From: Carposina sasakii
Lineage: Eukaryota; Arthropoda; Insecta; Lepidoptera; Carposinidae
Length of the DNA stretch: 64,000 nucleotides
Assembly: GCA_014607495.2 (NCBI GenBank)
Contig: CP053159.1
Span: 10,795,501 to 10,859,500 of the forward strand
Reading direction: 5' to 3'
Part shown: positions 35,018 through 46,699 of the stretch, one piece after another
Layout: each line of letters opens with the position of its first letter
Numbering within the stretch: position 1 is the first letter of the stretch
Translations under genes and position numbers: made by a program
Notes under the pieces: model-generated
Databases searched by the model: none
What the model was told of the DNA's origin: nothing
Seen by the model: the letters and a program-made list of their open reading frames with translations, nothing else

Positions 35018-35405
35018 TATACAGGATGTTTTTTTGTTGCCACCCTTAACGAAGGGTACGCACTCTATACATCCAATAAAGTAAGTTTATGCCAAAAAAA
35101 TGCTGAGAAATGATGTAAATTTTTTTGTTTTTTTTTTATTATTACTTGATCGGGCGAAATTTATATTGTCCAGTGTTTATGCTAGTTTTTTCAAAGACAG
35201 ATATTAATTATTTCTCGTAAAAAAATCTTGTTACGCGCGTCTTTGTGTATTTATACAGAAAAACGCAGTCTATTTACTCAACTTTGGACCCTAATATTTT
35301 GGGAACTAGACACTTCCCAGGTATGCTTCTTTGGAGAAAAATGATCGTGATGATGAGGAGATTCCGTAGTTTTCGGAAACGTTGACGACCAAAAATCAAC
35401 CTGTA
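35018..35405. mobile_element. MITE family G, full copy
   Basis: From TATACAGGATGTTTTTTTG to CAAAAATCAACCTGTA. It is the best-kept member and shares the whole interior with 31813-32205. Confidence 0.8.
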
Positions 35406-36342
35406 GGTATGTATGTAAGTAGTACGTATCTACTACGTTCTTCACCTAGCCATAATCCTTATGGGACTCCAGTCTTCAAAATTATTTACGCTCCCTTTTT
35501 GTACAATTTCAAGTAGTATACACGAAATCAATACAAAATACATCATAATTGATTCAAATACCTATGCGAATATGACATAATACGTACTAAATGAGAACAG
35601 ACAAGTCTTAATGCAATCCAGCAATTATTGTAAGTACACCGCAGAGTTACCACAAATCGTTGATAAATCTCTCTGATTTCTGAAACATTCTGCGATTAGT
35701 GTAGCTAGCTCTGCGGTCGGGTGTACAAATTATTATGCTATACATACTTTGACCGAGGTTACTATAATAGGTATCGTTTTGCTGCAAATCATGGCCAGTC
35801 AACAATTTCATGCTAATCGGTGCACTCGCGTTTTCCGATAGTACCTATCAACGTACGACGGGCCATTCGGAATTTGGTGCTCTGTTAGTTAAAGTAAAGG
35901 TAACTTTGGGCTTTACATTAATATCTACTTGTAATGTTTAAACGTATACGAGTATAAGTGCCATGACTACAGAAATAATAAAAGACTACAGGTTAAACTC
36001 CTAACTGCCCTTTCGTTTTCCCTAAATACTTTACTAGATTTCGATTTCGATTACTTTATCTTAATCTCGATTTAAACTCTTAGCAGATTAGGCTACCTAT
36101 ATATGTGTTATGTAATATTATGATAAATTTTTACTGGTTCACTACGACCCGAGGATCGATTAAAACACTGTTTTAGAAAGATCGTGTAGGTAATAAATAC
36201 CCTGTTCCAAATAGGTAGGTACCTAATAGACCTTTTTACATCATTTCATTATAACCCATATATTAAGCAATAGTTTTCTGAACTCAAATGTAATGTAATT
36301 TATCTACATTATTCCAATTTATTCTTCAGGATCCAGGCAAAC

Positions 36343-36514
36343 ATGGCAGAGCTCAAAGAAACAGTGAAAGAGGACAAGGGGGAGGTTTCAAAATTAAGCA
36401 GAGCTAGGGAGTCTAACTGGCCAGCAGTCCTCTTCTTCATTCACATACACCTCCTCTCATTGTACGGAATATGGTTACTGTTCTTTGAAATTAAGATAAT
36501 GACTTTCATACTGT
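36343..36514 (+). CDS. Desaturase exon 1 (coding)
   Basis: Residues 1-57 plus one base, with the first membrane helix (about 28-48). The leader exon starts at 36330 after ATTCTTCAG, 13 bases before ATG. The donor is T|GTAAGT. Confidence 0.85.
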
Positions 36515-39500
36515 GTAAGTATATATTTGCAAATACTATGTTATACATATCTTTAACATTCTCGTATGTAGGACGTTAATAAGGAAATAGAAAGTGAAAA
36601 GTTTAAGAATATATAGATATAAAAATATACCAATAAGATACGATTATATTGATATTATATAGGTACACACACAGGTAAAGTTTGGTAAAGGGGGGTTTTG
36701 CCCATAGTCACCACGCTGGGCAGGCGGGTTGGTGACCGCAGTGTGATTTTCGGACTATTTTTCAGTACGAGAGGTGCTATTTACTAGCTACTATATAAAT
36801 ATTGTAACGGTTAAAAGTGTGGCAGTCTTTCACGCAAAAACTACCGAACGGATTTTTATGAAACTTTGCTCATACATGCATGCATAGTCACATTTATTAT
36901 CCCTAAAAAAGGTTGGACAGAAGTGTGCGATTTAAACACCCACTTTTGACCATTTAGCTTATTAAGTTCTACCTGGTAAGGTGTGAGCATAGAATAACAA
37001 GACTCTTACTTACTACATAGAAATGGGTAACTTATTATTCCATAGGAGGTTAGCCTACTTTTACTTAGCTGATATGAAGCATAAACACCGGAATAACACA
37101 TATGCTTTACGCCCAAGGGACACTTGCCCTGCAAAACTATAACATCATAATAGTAGTAATTTCGCCATATTTTGTCCGCATGTAGGAGAAGCGAAACACA
37201 AGCGAAACTGTCTGATAAAACGCATAGATTTGACCATATATTTTTATCTCTTACCCCTGGGCGGTTTCATCGATCTGCTTCAACACCAGCCACAATTCTG
37301 CGCTCAGTTCCTATTCTATTCTTATTATTTATTGTACACTACAGTAAATACAGAGAGAAATTTACAAAAGAAATGCATACAAAGGCGTGCTTATCTCTGC
37401 AAGAGATTTCTTCCAGCATACCAGAAAGCTCTACTTAAACTAAACTTAATCACAAGAGGGTCAAGAGAATTTATCCAGCGGTATCGCTTCTACTATTTAG
37501 CAGCAGGGGGGTGTGCTATGGGCGATAAAGTTCACGCGGACGGCTGTTAGTAGTTTTTCTATGTACCGCGTATTTGATCATTTTCAGTGATATCACTGAC
37601 GTCGCTCAGCGTACTGGGCATGACTGCGGGGGCGCACCGGCTCTGGGCACACCACACTTACAAGGCCAGCACAGGCTTGAGGGTGGCTCTCATGCTGTGC
37701 CAGACATTGACTGGAAATGTAAGTAAAACCTGTATAATATAAAAAATAAACTGGCGCATACTACCTTACATAATCTCACAATATGTTTTTGACTAAATAA
37801 TAATTCAAGGTAGAGTTCTAGAAAAACATTGTATCGTATCGATTGTTATCGAACATAGAAAACTTACGACTGTTCGGAAGCCCTCTAGAGAAAAGTTTGA
37901 AAAATATTACCCTAGTAGAGTCTAAATGGGAGTTGACTTTGAATATTTCCTTACATCTATAAGATTGCTTAGTTATAAAAATCGTTTTTTTCTGACATAA
38001 CTCCATTTCAGGGTCCAATATACGACTGGGTACAGAACCACCGCCTGCATCATGCGCAGTTCGCCACCGACGGGGATCCATATGACTACAACAAGGGTTT
38101 CTGGTATGCCCACGTGGTCACTCGCCTGAGGAAGTTCAGCCCCTACCAGGAGAAGCTCGGAGAAGCCATCGACATGTCCGATCTGGAGAATGATCCTGTT
38201 GTTATGTGGCAGAAAAAGTAGGTGAAGTTTATTCTAACCATAGTCCAAGTACTCACCGCATCCACGCAATTTTCAAACGTTTCTTGCCTGATAAGTACCT
38301 ACTGCCATTCAATGCTACAATGTATTATAATCTTGCTTGAAAACGAACAGAGAAACAGTAATGTGCTCACGCTATCCTATAAAGCATAAATATAGCGAGA
38401 TTTTTGTAAACAATGTTCAGGTCCACTGAAAATACTCCATAAACAAGCTCTTTTAGTGGAACTAAACGGATCTTTGGAGCGAAAAATATCGCATACACAT
38501 AATGATAGGGTACATGATTTATCCTAGGAATAGGTTCATTTTTACAAAAAAAGGTACTTATAAAACGTAGAAAGATGCAATTTTGTGAGCGGCTAGTTGG
38601 GTACCTCTGAGCCTTAGATTAATGATAGGTCTTCGCTCAGCGAATCATTATTCTAAGCTCTGAGCGATGCTGGCTTTTATTTATATTCTATTTAATCTGA
38701 CATTTACGTACATGGAGCAGATATGAAGAGGAGGTGGCCTGGTCAATAATGTACAAAATAGTGTCGCAACGAATGCGAGGAAACGGGACGCAAATGATAG
38801 CCAGTCATCTAATGCGCATCATAAGCTACGTACGTTGGTTTGATGGTCCTACAACAATTTTTCATCACAGCAGCTCCTACTTATAACAGCTTCGGGTCTA
38901 CGTGAAACTTAATTTAGCTAATGAAATTAAATGGTAAATTAGGGACTTAGTAATATTAACACTTACTCTGGAAAACACATTTTTCTTTTTAGGGTGTTTC
39001 GCGCTTTTCATTAACTTGTAGATATAAAAAAATATGGACAGAATAAAAGTTAAGGCATGGATATAAAATTTTACACCTAAATACTTAAATGTATCTTGCT
39101 TTCAATTTTGAATTATATTAATAGTGTCTTTAATTATACAGGGCGTAACAAAAGGGGTTAGTATGTCAAGCGAATTGCTAATATAAATCCTATTCATAAA
39201 ATGTGAGACTCGAAATATCATGTTTATATTTAATGAATTCTCCATGGGTAAATTATTTGATAAATTATATCTAATTATAATACTTGAATAATTATAGATT
39301 TAGAGTCATTTTCATGGAGTCTACGAGGTATTCTTTAGTCCCACCCACAATAAAATAACAAACTTACAAAATTGCCATTAAACAGGAGGTTGACACATGA
39401 ATTTCCCCTTTTTCAGACTATACTATGTACTGTACGGGATAGTATTTCTCCTGTTACCTTTAAACGCTCCCCTGGAGTACTGGGATGACTCCGTACTCAG

Positions 39501-42500
39501 TACAATATTCGTCATCGGCTTCCTGAGATATGGTTTAGTACTGCACGCTGCCTGGCTTATAGAAAGCGCTATTTGCGTTTGGGGCCTGAAGCCTGGAGAA
39601 AAGTAAGTACTTAGGTACCTAAATAATAATAATAAATATTCACACACTACACAACATATTAACCTAGTCCCACACTAAGGAGAAGGATTCCTTCTCCATG
39701 GTCACCCCCTTAGAGCGTTGGTTACAATGATTCAACTATCTCAATCTACAAGGTTGCTTTTTTTGTCTGCGTCAAATATAACTAAATGCCGACCATTAAA
39801 AATATGAATAGGGATGTTTACTATGTTTGAAATATAATAACATTTTATGTTTATCAGAATAAATCATCAAAATCATACCCTTCTGTAAAATTACAATTTG
39901 ATTAAGTGTCCAAATGAGGTAGTAATAAGCCTTCAAAGTTTAGTGGGCAAGTCCATTTTTCAAATGTGAAATTAATTGAAGATTACTACATCACATGACC
40001 ACCTGCATCATTTAATATAGCCGTAGAACAAAGGTTACGCGCGCACCTACAAATTACTGATAGAGTGACGTCATAATTGTGGTAGGCATTACAGATTATT
40101 TTGGCATAAACTTACTTTATTTGATGTATAGAGTACGTACCCTTCGTTAAGGGTGGCAACGAAAAAACACCCTGTATACACACGACTGTATTCCCCTGAT
40201 GGAGCAGCCAGAACTGCAGCCTCGTAAAGGAAATACCACAGCCACGTTTAGGGTAGCGGGAGCAGATGTAAGTGACTTGTTTAATAGGAAAATAATATGT
40301 GAACCTATCAATAAATTCTCTGCTATTTTACATGCATAAATAGTAGCGCCCAATGCCATGTTGGATGCAACGAAGGGTTCAAACTCGCCTTGGAGTCACT
40401 CAAATACACACGGAAAGTGTCAACAAAATCAATGATACATCTTTCACTTTAAGCGACTGCTTATCAACCGACTGCGCAAGAACGAGGTACTCGTACTTAC
40501 CTATTTCTTTGGCACGCTCTAGGGCAGCCTTTCCCAAAGTTGGCAATAACGCCCCCTCATGGGCGCTGCAGGACTAAAGGGCAGGGTAAGAGACCCAGAA
40601 AAAAAATTGGGGTGTTGTTTAGAGGCTTGGGAGTTATGGTAGTTTTTAAGTAGGTGAAAAAATAGGGTGCAAAAAAATTGTTTATCTCAAAGTGGGCAGT
40701 AGACAAAATAAATTTGGGACCCCTGCTCTAGAGCAAACGCTTGAGAGTCATTACATTCGTCTACGTGTATATTTTAATTATTAACAAATATAAGAGAAGC
40801 AATAGAAGATGATTTCTTCTATGCTGCTCTGGGAGTGAAAAAAACGTATAATACTTCAGCTGCTTCTCTTCCCGGGCATACTGTACAAGTCAGTAGAGGG
40901 ACAAGAGGGTCCTCGTGTTTTGTAGGCGATGGGCTGACCACCTGTCACTACTAAGGGATCTTGTACATCTCAACTATACCCTCAAAATTGGTCAGAAGTG
41001 GCACCATGTGATCCTATAAGCCCTTGGTGCTCTGCCTATCTCGTAAGGGATAAAGGCATGATTATACGATTATTATATGTAATAGAAGATGAAACCTATA
41101 ACAGAAGTTCACAACCACTCTAAGCTATGAACAATCCATTTCAATCTCAATATTCCCTGTGGAATAAGAAGTTGTTCAAAGTTCGACACTTCGGAACTAC
41201 TTAGAAACCACTTTGTTATAGGTAGAGTAAGCGTTTACCGACCGATAAAGTTATATTTAAATTAATCTTTGCTATAACAAAATTCACACTTCCCTTAGAA
41301 TAATGATTCGCTCCAGAGCGAAGATCAATCATTAATCTAAGACAATTCTATAGATTTTTTCATTTTGTGACCTAACTATTATGAGACTAGTTGAAGAGAA
41401 ATTGAAAAAAAATATATTTGAAAAGCGCCATATGTTGCTTAACGTTTTTGTGTACAATAAAGAATAAATTAATTATAAGACTGAGCAACTTGTCACTCAT
41501 TTACATCTGTCCACCCTGTGCTAAACGTAGCTGTGGGACCTCCTTTACGATCATCCAGTTCCAGCTACCACAATTCGGGAACTGTGCTGTGTTGGGCTTA
41601 AGTCTGTAACAGATCGCGTGTTGCTAATCGATTAATTGAATAATATCCTTAACAAGAGCTAGCCTCGACCTGAGGATGCAATGGCGGTCAAGAGTGTGCC
41701 TTTAGTTCATTAACCTTATCTTAATTCTAACAAAGTCTTTAGTTTAACAAAGATTATCTCGTACTTCTACGTGTATTAGAAATAATATGTTATTGGACGG
41801 GTTGTGTCCCCAATATGATGATACCATTATACTGGGTGACTTCAACACTTGTCTGATAAAAGATGACTCTCGTGCTCATAAACTAAAATCTATAGTTACG
41901 TCTTATAATATGCATATTCTCCCACTTTCAGCAATTCACCATGCTCCCCACTCTCAACCCTCTCTTCTAGACCTTGTCATTATCTCCAACGTTAATAAAG
42001 ATGCTTCACACGGTCAGCTTGATGCTCCCTTCTCCCATCATGACCTTATTTTTCTGTCCTATAAATTGCGCCCTCCCAAACGTAAGTCTAAATATCTTCT
42101 TCTTCTTCATAGCTTTAAGGGAATGGATCTGGAGATGCTCAGGAATGATGCGGCGGACATTGACTTGACCACAGACACTGATGTTACTTCCATCAATGAA
42201 AAAGTCCTTAACTTCAATAATATTCTGCTTTCTCTTTTTGATATTCATGCTCCCATTAAAAAGAATACTCGTAGGTTAATGGCTAAGCGTGATCTGGCTA
42301 AGCGTAAGCACAAACTCTTCCCCAATCAAGAGAATTTGCAAATTTACAAACTTTTACGTAATCGTTGTGGTCGTCTGTGTAGGGATGAAAAAAGACGTCA
42401 CATTCATGAGTCTATTGAGAAGAACCACCCAAGTCAAGTCTGGAAGTTCCTTAAGACTATCGGAATTGGGAAGTGCAATAATGACTCTCGGATTGGCGCT

Positions 42501-45500
42501 GATGTCAACGATCTTAATAAACACTTTTCTTCACCACCGGTGACTATCGACGCTAATCTGAAACACTCCACGCTTCTCAATTTGCGCAACTTGCCTGTAC
42601 CTGACTGCAGTGCCTTTAATTTCACCTCTATCACTATGAGTGATGTTAAGAAGGCAATCCTAGTTATTTCCTCTAAAGCGGTCGGTGGTGATGAAATCTG
42701 TGCTCAGATGCTGCGCCCTATTATTGACGAGCTGCTGCCTGCAATCCACCACATCTTTAGCTACTCTCTTGTTACAAGCGCGTTTCCGACTGCTTGGAAG
42801 AAGGCTCACGTTATCCCTCTACCCAAAACTCCTAATCCTACATCTTTCTCCCAATACCGCCCTATCTCCATTCTACCTTTCCTTTCCAAGGCTCTTGAAT
42901 CCCTATTCCATAATCAATTGTCCACTTTCTTAAACAAGAACCAGCTTCTGTGTCCACTGCAATCTGGTTTTCAACCTGGACATAGTACGGTTACTGCCTT
43001 AGTCAAAGTTACAGATGACATTCGCTATGCCACTGATAATAAACTACTGACGGTCTTAACTTTATTAGATTTTAGCAGTGCCTTTAATTCTGTGGACTTT
43101 GATGTTCTACTCGGTATCCTTGCCTCTCTCAACGTTTCTCCTCTAGTGGTGGAATGGTTTGACTCTTACCTCAGGGGACGCCAGCAGCGTATACGCTCAG
43201 ATTACGTGTCTTCACAGTGGTGCGATCTTGCTGCTGGTGTTCCCCGGGGCGGTGTACTATCACCTCTTCTTTTTCTATTTTGATAGATTCAATAACTAAG
43301 GTAATACCATCCAGTTTTCATCTCTATGCAGACGACCTACAGATTTATCGGCATTTTGAGGCAAATAATGCGGCATCGGCCATTGGGCTATTAAATGAGG
43401 ACTTATCTAGGATTCTTTGTTGGTCTTATCCTTTGGTTTGTTGGTCAACCCTGTTAAATCACAAGCTATCATCATAGGTCGTAAAAATATCATTGCTAAT
43501 CTGGATCATACGACTTTGCCCAAAATCACATACAATCGGTTACTATCCCTTTCTCTAATACCGTAAAAAACCTGGGGGTTACGTTTGATTGTAATTTTTC
43601 TTGGTCAGCCCATGTCAGTGAGGTTAGTAAAAAGGTGCACTGGGCATTCCATTCACTTAAGCGTCTCCAAAACTTTCTCCCTTTTAAAACTAAAAAGAAT
43701 CTTGCTCAATCTCTAATCCTTCCAATTTTAGACTATGCGGATGCTTGCTACCCCGACGCCAATGAGGAGCTGTTTAATAAACTCGAACGTCTTCAGAACT
43801 TAGGTATCCGTGTCATTTATGGAATACGTAAATTCGACCATGTCTCCCATTTTCGAAAAGAGTTAAAATGGCTCCCAATCCGTCTTCGTCGCAATGCCCA
43901 TATGCTTACTCCTCTTTTTAAAATTATTAATTTAAATTCTTCCCCGCAATATCTTAGTGAGCGATTTGAATACCTGTTCTCTAGAGACAGACCCCTCAGA
44001 TCCATTACTGCTTCGTTGCTCAAAACTCCCCGCCATAACTCTATATGGCTATTCATTTACGGTTTATGCCAGTTTTTTTTATTGTTATTATACGGTTGTG
44101 CACGTATGATTTCCTTTTTCTTCGCTAATAACTTTATATTAAATGGTTGGCTGGATGAAATCTCTGTTAGAGATAAGCTCGCCTTTATACATTATCTTAT
44201 AAAATATTCTATCTTGTGTGTTTTTTTTTCTGTGTACAATAAAGAATATATACATACAGGATGATTTTTGGTTGTCAACGTTCCCGAAAACTACGGAATC
44301 TCCTCATCATCACGATCATTTTTCTCCATGGAAGCATACCTGGGAAGTGTCTGGTTCCCAAGATATTAGGGTCCAAAGTTGAGTAAATAGACTGCGTTTT
44401 TGTGCATAAATGTATATAGAGGCGTGTAACAAGATTTTTTCACGAGAAATAATTAATATCTGTCCAGGATAAAACTAGCATAAACACTGGACACTATAAA
44501 TTTCACCCGATCGAGTAATAAAAAAAAATGTAAATGATTTTTTTACATCGTTTCCCAGCATTTTTTTTTGTATGCTGTATTCCTCATGCTCTTTCTTCGG
44601 GATAAACCAAACAAAAAAAAACAAATTTCATCTGTCATGTTGTGTCATGTCATCTGTACGTCACAGAATAATAAATTCCCAGAACCCGTCATCACGCACA
44701 CTTTTGAATCAACTTTTTAGTATGTAAAATTTTTACAACCTATTTAATGTATCTAAAAAACTGATATTTATCGATTTGGCAACAATCGGCGGATAAGATG
44801 AGCCGAAGATGCGGGATTTTTGACTTGTTTTTGCTTCACTACCTACATCTGTCCTTGATGACTCCTTCTGTGGATTTGTTATTCTGTGGTGTCAAACTTA
44901 TACCTCCATGCGTCAAATGGTAATTTTTTTGTATTTAATTCATATTTATTCCAGCCCAGAGGAAATTATGCGAAACCCTATAGCCTATGTTCATCCGGGT
45001 CCAATAAGGATTCTAACGGTAAAAGAATTTTTGAAATCGGTCCAGTAGTTTCGGAGCCTATTCGCTGCAAAAAAACAAACAAACATACAAACAAACAATC
45101 AAAGTTTACCTCTTTATAATATTAGTATAGAAAACTGTGTTAAATAGTACGACACGACACCCCAATATTAGATGACGAAACGTCGTGGTCGTGTCGTTGT
45201 CGTGTCGTCTAGTGGAAAAATGCCTATCAGCTACTAGTGTTGAGTAGGACACGACTTGAAAAAGAGTTTGTAAGAGTAGCCTCTTTTTTGTCCTGAGCCA
45301 GTACAATGTCCCACTTCAAATGAGGCGAGGCGTACCTACTGACTGAACCATTTGAAGTTATTATAGTACGAAATATGCGCGCCTCCTGACGCCTCAAATG
45401 TCAGACGCGACGTGCTTTTGTCATGGCGCCTCGCCTCGCATGGAAGACAATATATTTCTCTCTCGCTCAAAATGTCAGACGCGACGACCGTGACGTGATC

Positions 45501-46425
45501 ACGTGACGTGCTTGTCGTTTGTCTGCCTGCCTCGCTCGACCGTTCAAGCTCGACCGCGACAAGAAAATTGAAGTAGTACAATTTAAAATTTCGAGGCACT
45601 CTTACATTTTGACGTCATGTCCGGGACAAATGAAGTGCCTCTTGTATGTCCTACTCAACACTATCAGCTACCTACGATGATAGTTTGAATGTATTTAACT
45701 TTCTTTTCAGGTACCCAGCTGACTCAAATTCTGTATTCATCTTGAATAAAACCTTCTGGCCCCACTACCACTATCTTATACCAAACGACTACAAATCTGG
45801 TGAATTTGGTACTTATGGTAAGATGTTTGCTTACTTACATTTCTACAAGGTTGACACAGAACAGCCTATATCACGAGTCAATTAATCGCTTAATTTAAAA
45901 AAGTTACAACTGCACTAAATGCACGACGCGTGCAACATTAAAAAAAATAAGGTGGCAATCCATCATTAGGTGTAGTAGCCTGCAAAAAAAAGAGCAAAAG
46001 ATCTACATATTTAAAAATCAGAGTATAATTTTGTCTGTCGCACTCGCACCTGTTCCGAACTGTTGGCAACTAAATAGACAGAATAACATATACGATTGAT
46101 CGAATAGAAGTATTTTTATACACACATTTAAAGTTGCGAAGATAGTAAACGGGAAAATGTGCTTCTCTCTATAGAAGCATATTTTTACATCTACGTTGGT
46201 TAGCCATAGCCATCGATCTCTGTTTCAGACTCCGGCTGCTCATCAGCATTTATCCGTGTCTGGGCAGCCCTGGGCCTGGCCACAGAGCTGCAGACGGTGG
46301 AGACGAGCACGATCCAGAAGGCGCTGGCCGATGCCGCCAGGACTAAGAAATCATTGCGGACTTCCATCCAAGAAGCCACGAGCAAGCAACAGCTCCACGA
46401 CTACCATTACCTCCAGCGGGGATAG
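36343..46425 (+). CDS. Acyl-CoA desaturase family protein, ligand-poor
   Basis: Coding exons: 36343-36514, 37588-37718, 38012-38217, 39417-39602, 45711-45817 and 46229-46425; 332 aa, near the usual 330-360. All joins are in phase at GT/AG sites. The family inserts double bonds into fatty acyl-CoAs in the ER membrane, using a di-iron site held by His boxes. Box 1 HRLWAH (74-79) and box 2 HRLHH (111-115) are intact. Box 3, normally HNYHH, is PHYHY (249-253). The conserved Asn-x3-His in LVNSAAH is ESAIC, giving Glu219 and Cys223. The four-residue signature region before box 3 reads YPAD. The C-terminus lacks the usual GDGSHHLWGWGD. The fold is probably kept (four membrane helices) but normal chemistry is doubtful. 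A diverged active enzyme is the alternative. A poly(A) signal is at 46448. Confidence 0.9.
36693..36784 (-). repeat. Interspersed family D fragment
   Basis: It contains GGGGTTTTGCCCATAGTCAC and GGTGACCGCAGTGTGATTTT, inverted relative to 22655-22935. Confidence 0.65.
36785..37587. other. Desaturase intron 1 remainder
   Basis: A decayed repeat at about 36800-36960 (TCTTTCACGCAAAAACTACC) matches 31740-31800. Two overlapping frames near 37172-37550 have no recognisable product. Confidence 0.4.
37588..37718 (+). CDS. Desaturase exon 2 (His box 1)
   Basis: It begins after TTTTCAG and encodes MTAGAHRLWAHHTYKAS, the first His box. The donor AAT|GTAAGT is phase 0. Confidence 0.92.
38012..38217 (+). 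CDS. Desaturase exon 3 (His box 2)
   Basis: It encodes YDWVQNHRLHHAQF and GDPYDYNKGFWYAHV, aligned with the family's DHRxHHK and DADPHN segments. The donor is AA|GTAGGT; without splicing a TAG follows at once. Confidence 0.92.
38218..39416. other. Desaturase intron 3
   Basis: It holds a MITE family B fragment at 39139-39250. A 58-codon open stretch near 38720-38890 has no start and no known homology. Nothing else is seen. Confidence 0.45.
39139..39250. mobile_element. MITE family B, left-end fragment
   Basis: TACAGGGCGTAACAAAAGGG, then AAGCGAATTGCTA, matches the left end of 7892-8159. Confidence 0.65.
39417..39602 (+). CDS. Desaturase exon 4 (membrane helices 3-4)
   Basis: It encodes two hydrophobic segments and FLRYGLVLHAAWLIESAICV, where the family has L-N-x-x-W-L-V-N-S-A-A-H. 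The ligand positions are Glu219 and Cys223. The donor is AA|GTAAGT. Confidence 0.92.
39625..39680 (-). repeat. SINE family 2 tail fragment
   Basis: TATTCACACACTACACAACA and TTAACCTAGTCCCACACTAA are the inverted 3' body of the SINE at 25496-25740. Confidence 0.6.
40100..40180. mobile_element. MITE family G, partial inverted copy
   Basis: GCATAAACTTACTTTATTTG, then CCCTTCGTTAAGGGTGGCAA, ending AACACCCTGTATA. Confidence 0.7.
40833..41070. repeat. Interspersed family C, inverted copy
   Basis: From ATGCTGCTCTGGGAGTG through CCCGGGCATACTGTACAAG to CTCGTAAGGGATAAAGGC. It matches 20365-20609 closely. Confidence 0.7.
41787..44262 (+). mobile_element. CR1/Jockey-group LINE, 5'-truncated, in desaturase intron
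   Basis: The first frame (41787-43283) starts inside the endonuclease domain (GDFNT near residue 18, then SHHDLIFL) and runs through the RT domain: KAVGGDEICAQML, YRPISILPFLSK, LDFSSAFNSVDFD and GVPRGGVLSPLLF. A one-base-type shift near 43270 moves the frame before HLYADDLQIYRH (43217-43477 frame). A second break near 43477 precedes LGVTFDCNFSWSAHV and the C-terminal part (43635-44070). The 3' end is TGTGTACAATAAAG then ATATATACAT. Good codon preservation apart from two shifts suggests a fairly young but dead copy. It lies on the same strand as the host gene. Confidence 0.88.
44262..44590. mobile_element. MITE family G, inverted copy abutting the LINE
   Basis: It begins ACAGGATGATTTTTGGTTGT directly at the LINE's 3' end and is the reverse complement of 35018-35405, lacking the far end. 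Confidence 0.7.
44880..45125. repeat. Decayed interspersed repeat with CAAA tail
   Basis: It contains GTAGTTTCGGAGCCTATTCG, an (ACAAACAA)n run and CTTTATAATATTAGTATAG, the typical 3' end of a dispersed non-LTR family. A relative is at 1790-1830. Confidence 0.6.
45236..45662. mobile_element. MULE-like TIR element with 9-bp duplication
   Basis: AGTGTTGAGTAGGACA at 45236-45251 is inverted at 45647-45662 with one mismatch. The flanks 45226-45234 and 45663-45671 are both ATCAGCTAC, a 9-bp target duplication. The interior is CG-rich, with 'ATGTCAGACGCGACG' twice. A 9-bp duplication fits Mutator-like elements. It ends 48 bases before desaturase exon 5. Confidence 0.75.
45711..45817 (+). CDS. Desaturase exon 5 (degenerate His box 3)
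   Basis: It starts after TTCTTTTCAG. It encodes YPADSNS, then FWPHYHYLIPNDYKSGEFG, colinear with the family's GEGxHNYHHxFPxDYxxxELG. The invariant first and last His of the box are Pro249 and Tyr253. His252 is kept, and a His replaces Asn at 250. The donor is G|GTAAGA. Confidence 0.9.
46229..46425 (+). CDS. Desaturase exon 6 (C-terminus)
   Basis: It begins after CTGTTTCAG and encodes SAFIRVWAALGLATELQTVE, matching the family's helix after box 3, then a Lys/Gln-rich tail ending LQRG and TAG. AATAAA lies 23 bases downstream of the stop. Confidence 0.9.
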
Positions 46426-46447
46426 GGGATAGCTCTAGATTTCGTAT

Positions 46448-46453
46448 AATAAA
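46448..46453 (+). terminator. Poly(A) signal of desaturase gene
   Basis: AATAAA, 23 bases after the TAG stop codon. Confidence 0.7.
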
Positions 46454-46539
46454 TAATTTATTTTTCTAATCAAGCGCGGTGATCTATTTATTTGTAGGTA
46501 TATAACCTCACGTTTTTGTCCCATAGGAAAAGACAGAGA

Positions 46540-46690
46540 CAGGTTTTAGCCAACGGTTTAGACGTTCGCCTTTCAGTCGGAAGGCGTGAGTTCGATCCCA
46601 GTCACGGGCCTGTACCACTGAATTTATTTCATGTACAGATTTTCTAAAATTGTCACTTAGCTATACCCAAATCATTAGCAATATGAATTT
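46540..46690 (+). repeat. tRNA-related SINE-like repeat (family 3)
   Basis: It has an A-box-like ACGGTTTAGACGTTCGCC and B-box GTGAGTTCGATCCC, but no good tRNA fold. Only one copy is seen in the window. Confidence 0.5.
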
Positions 46691-46699
46691 TTAAAGAAA

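Noticed and set aside
38720..38890. Open stretch of 58 codons in desaturase intron 3
   Set aside because: No start codon, poor acceptor and no resemblance to desaturases; the neighbouring exons already join in phase.
46196..46432. 78-codon frame on the plus strand
   Set aside because: It overlaps desaturase exon 6 in another frame; the exon 6 frame has the homology.
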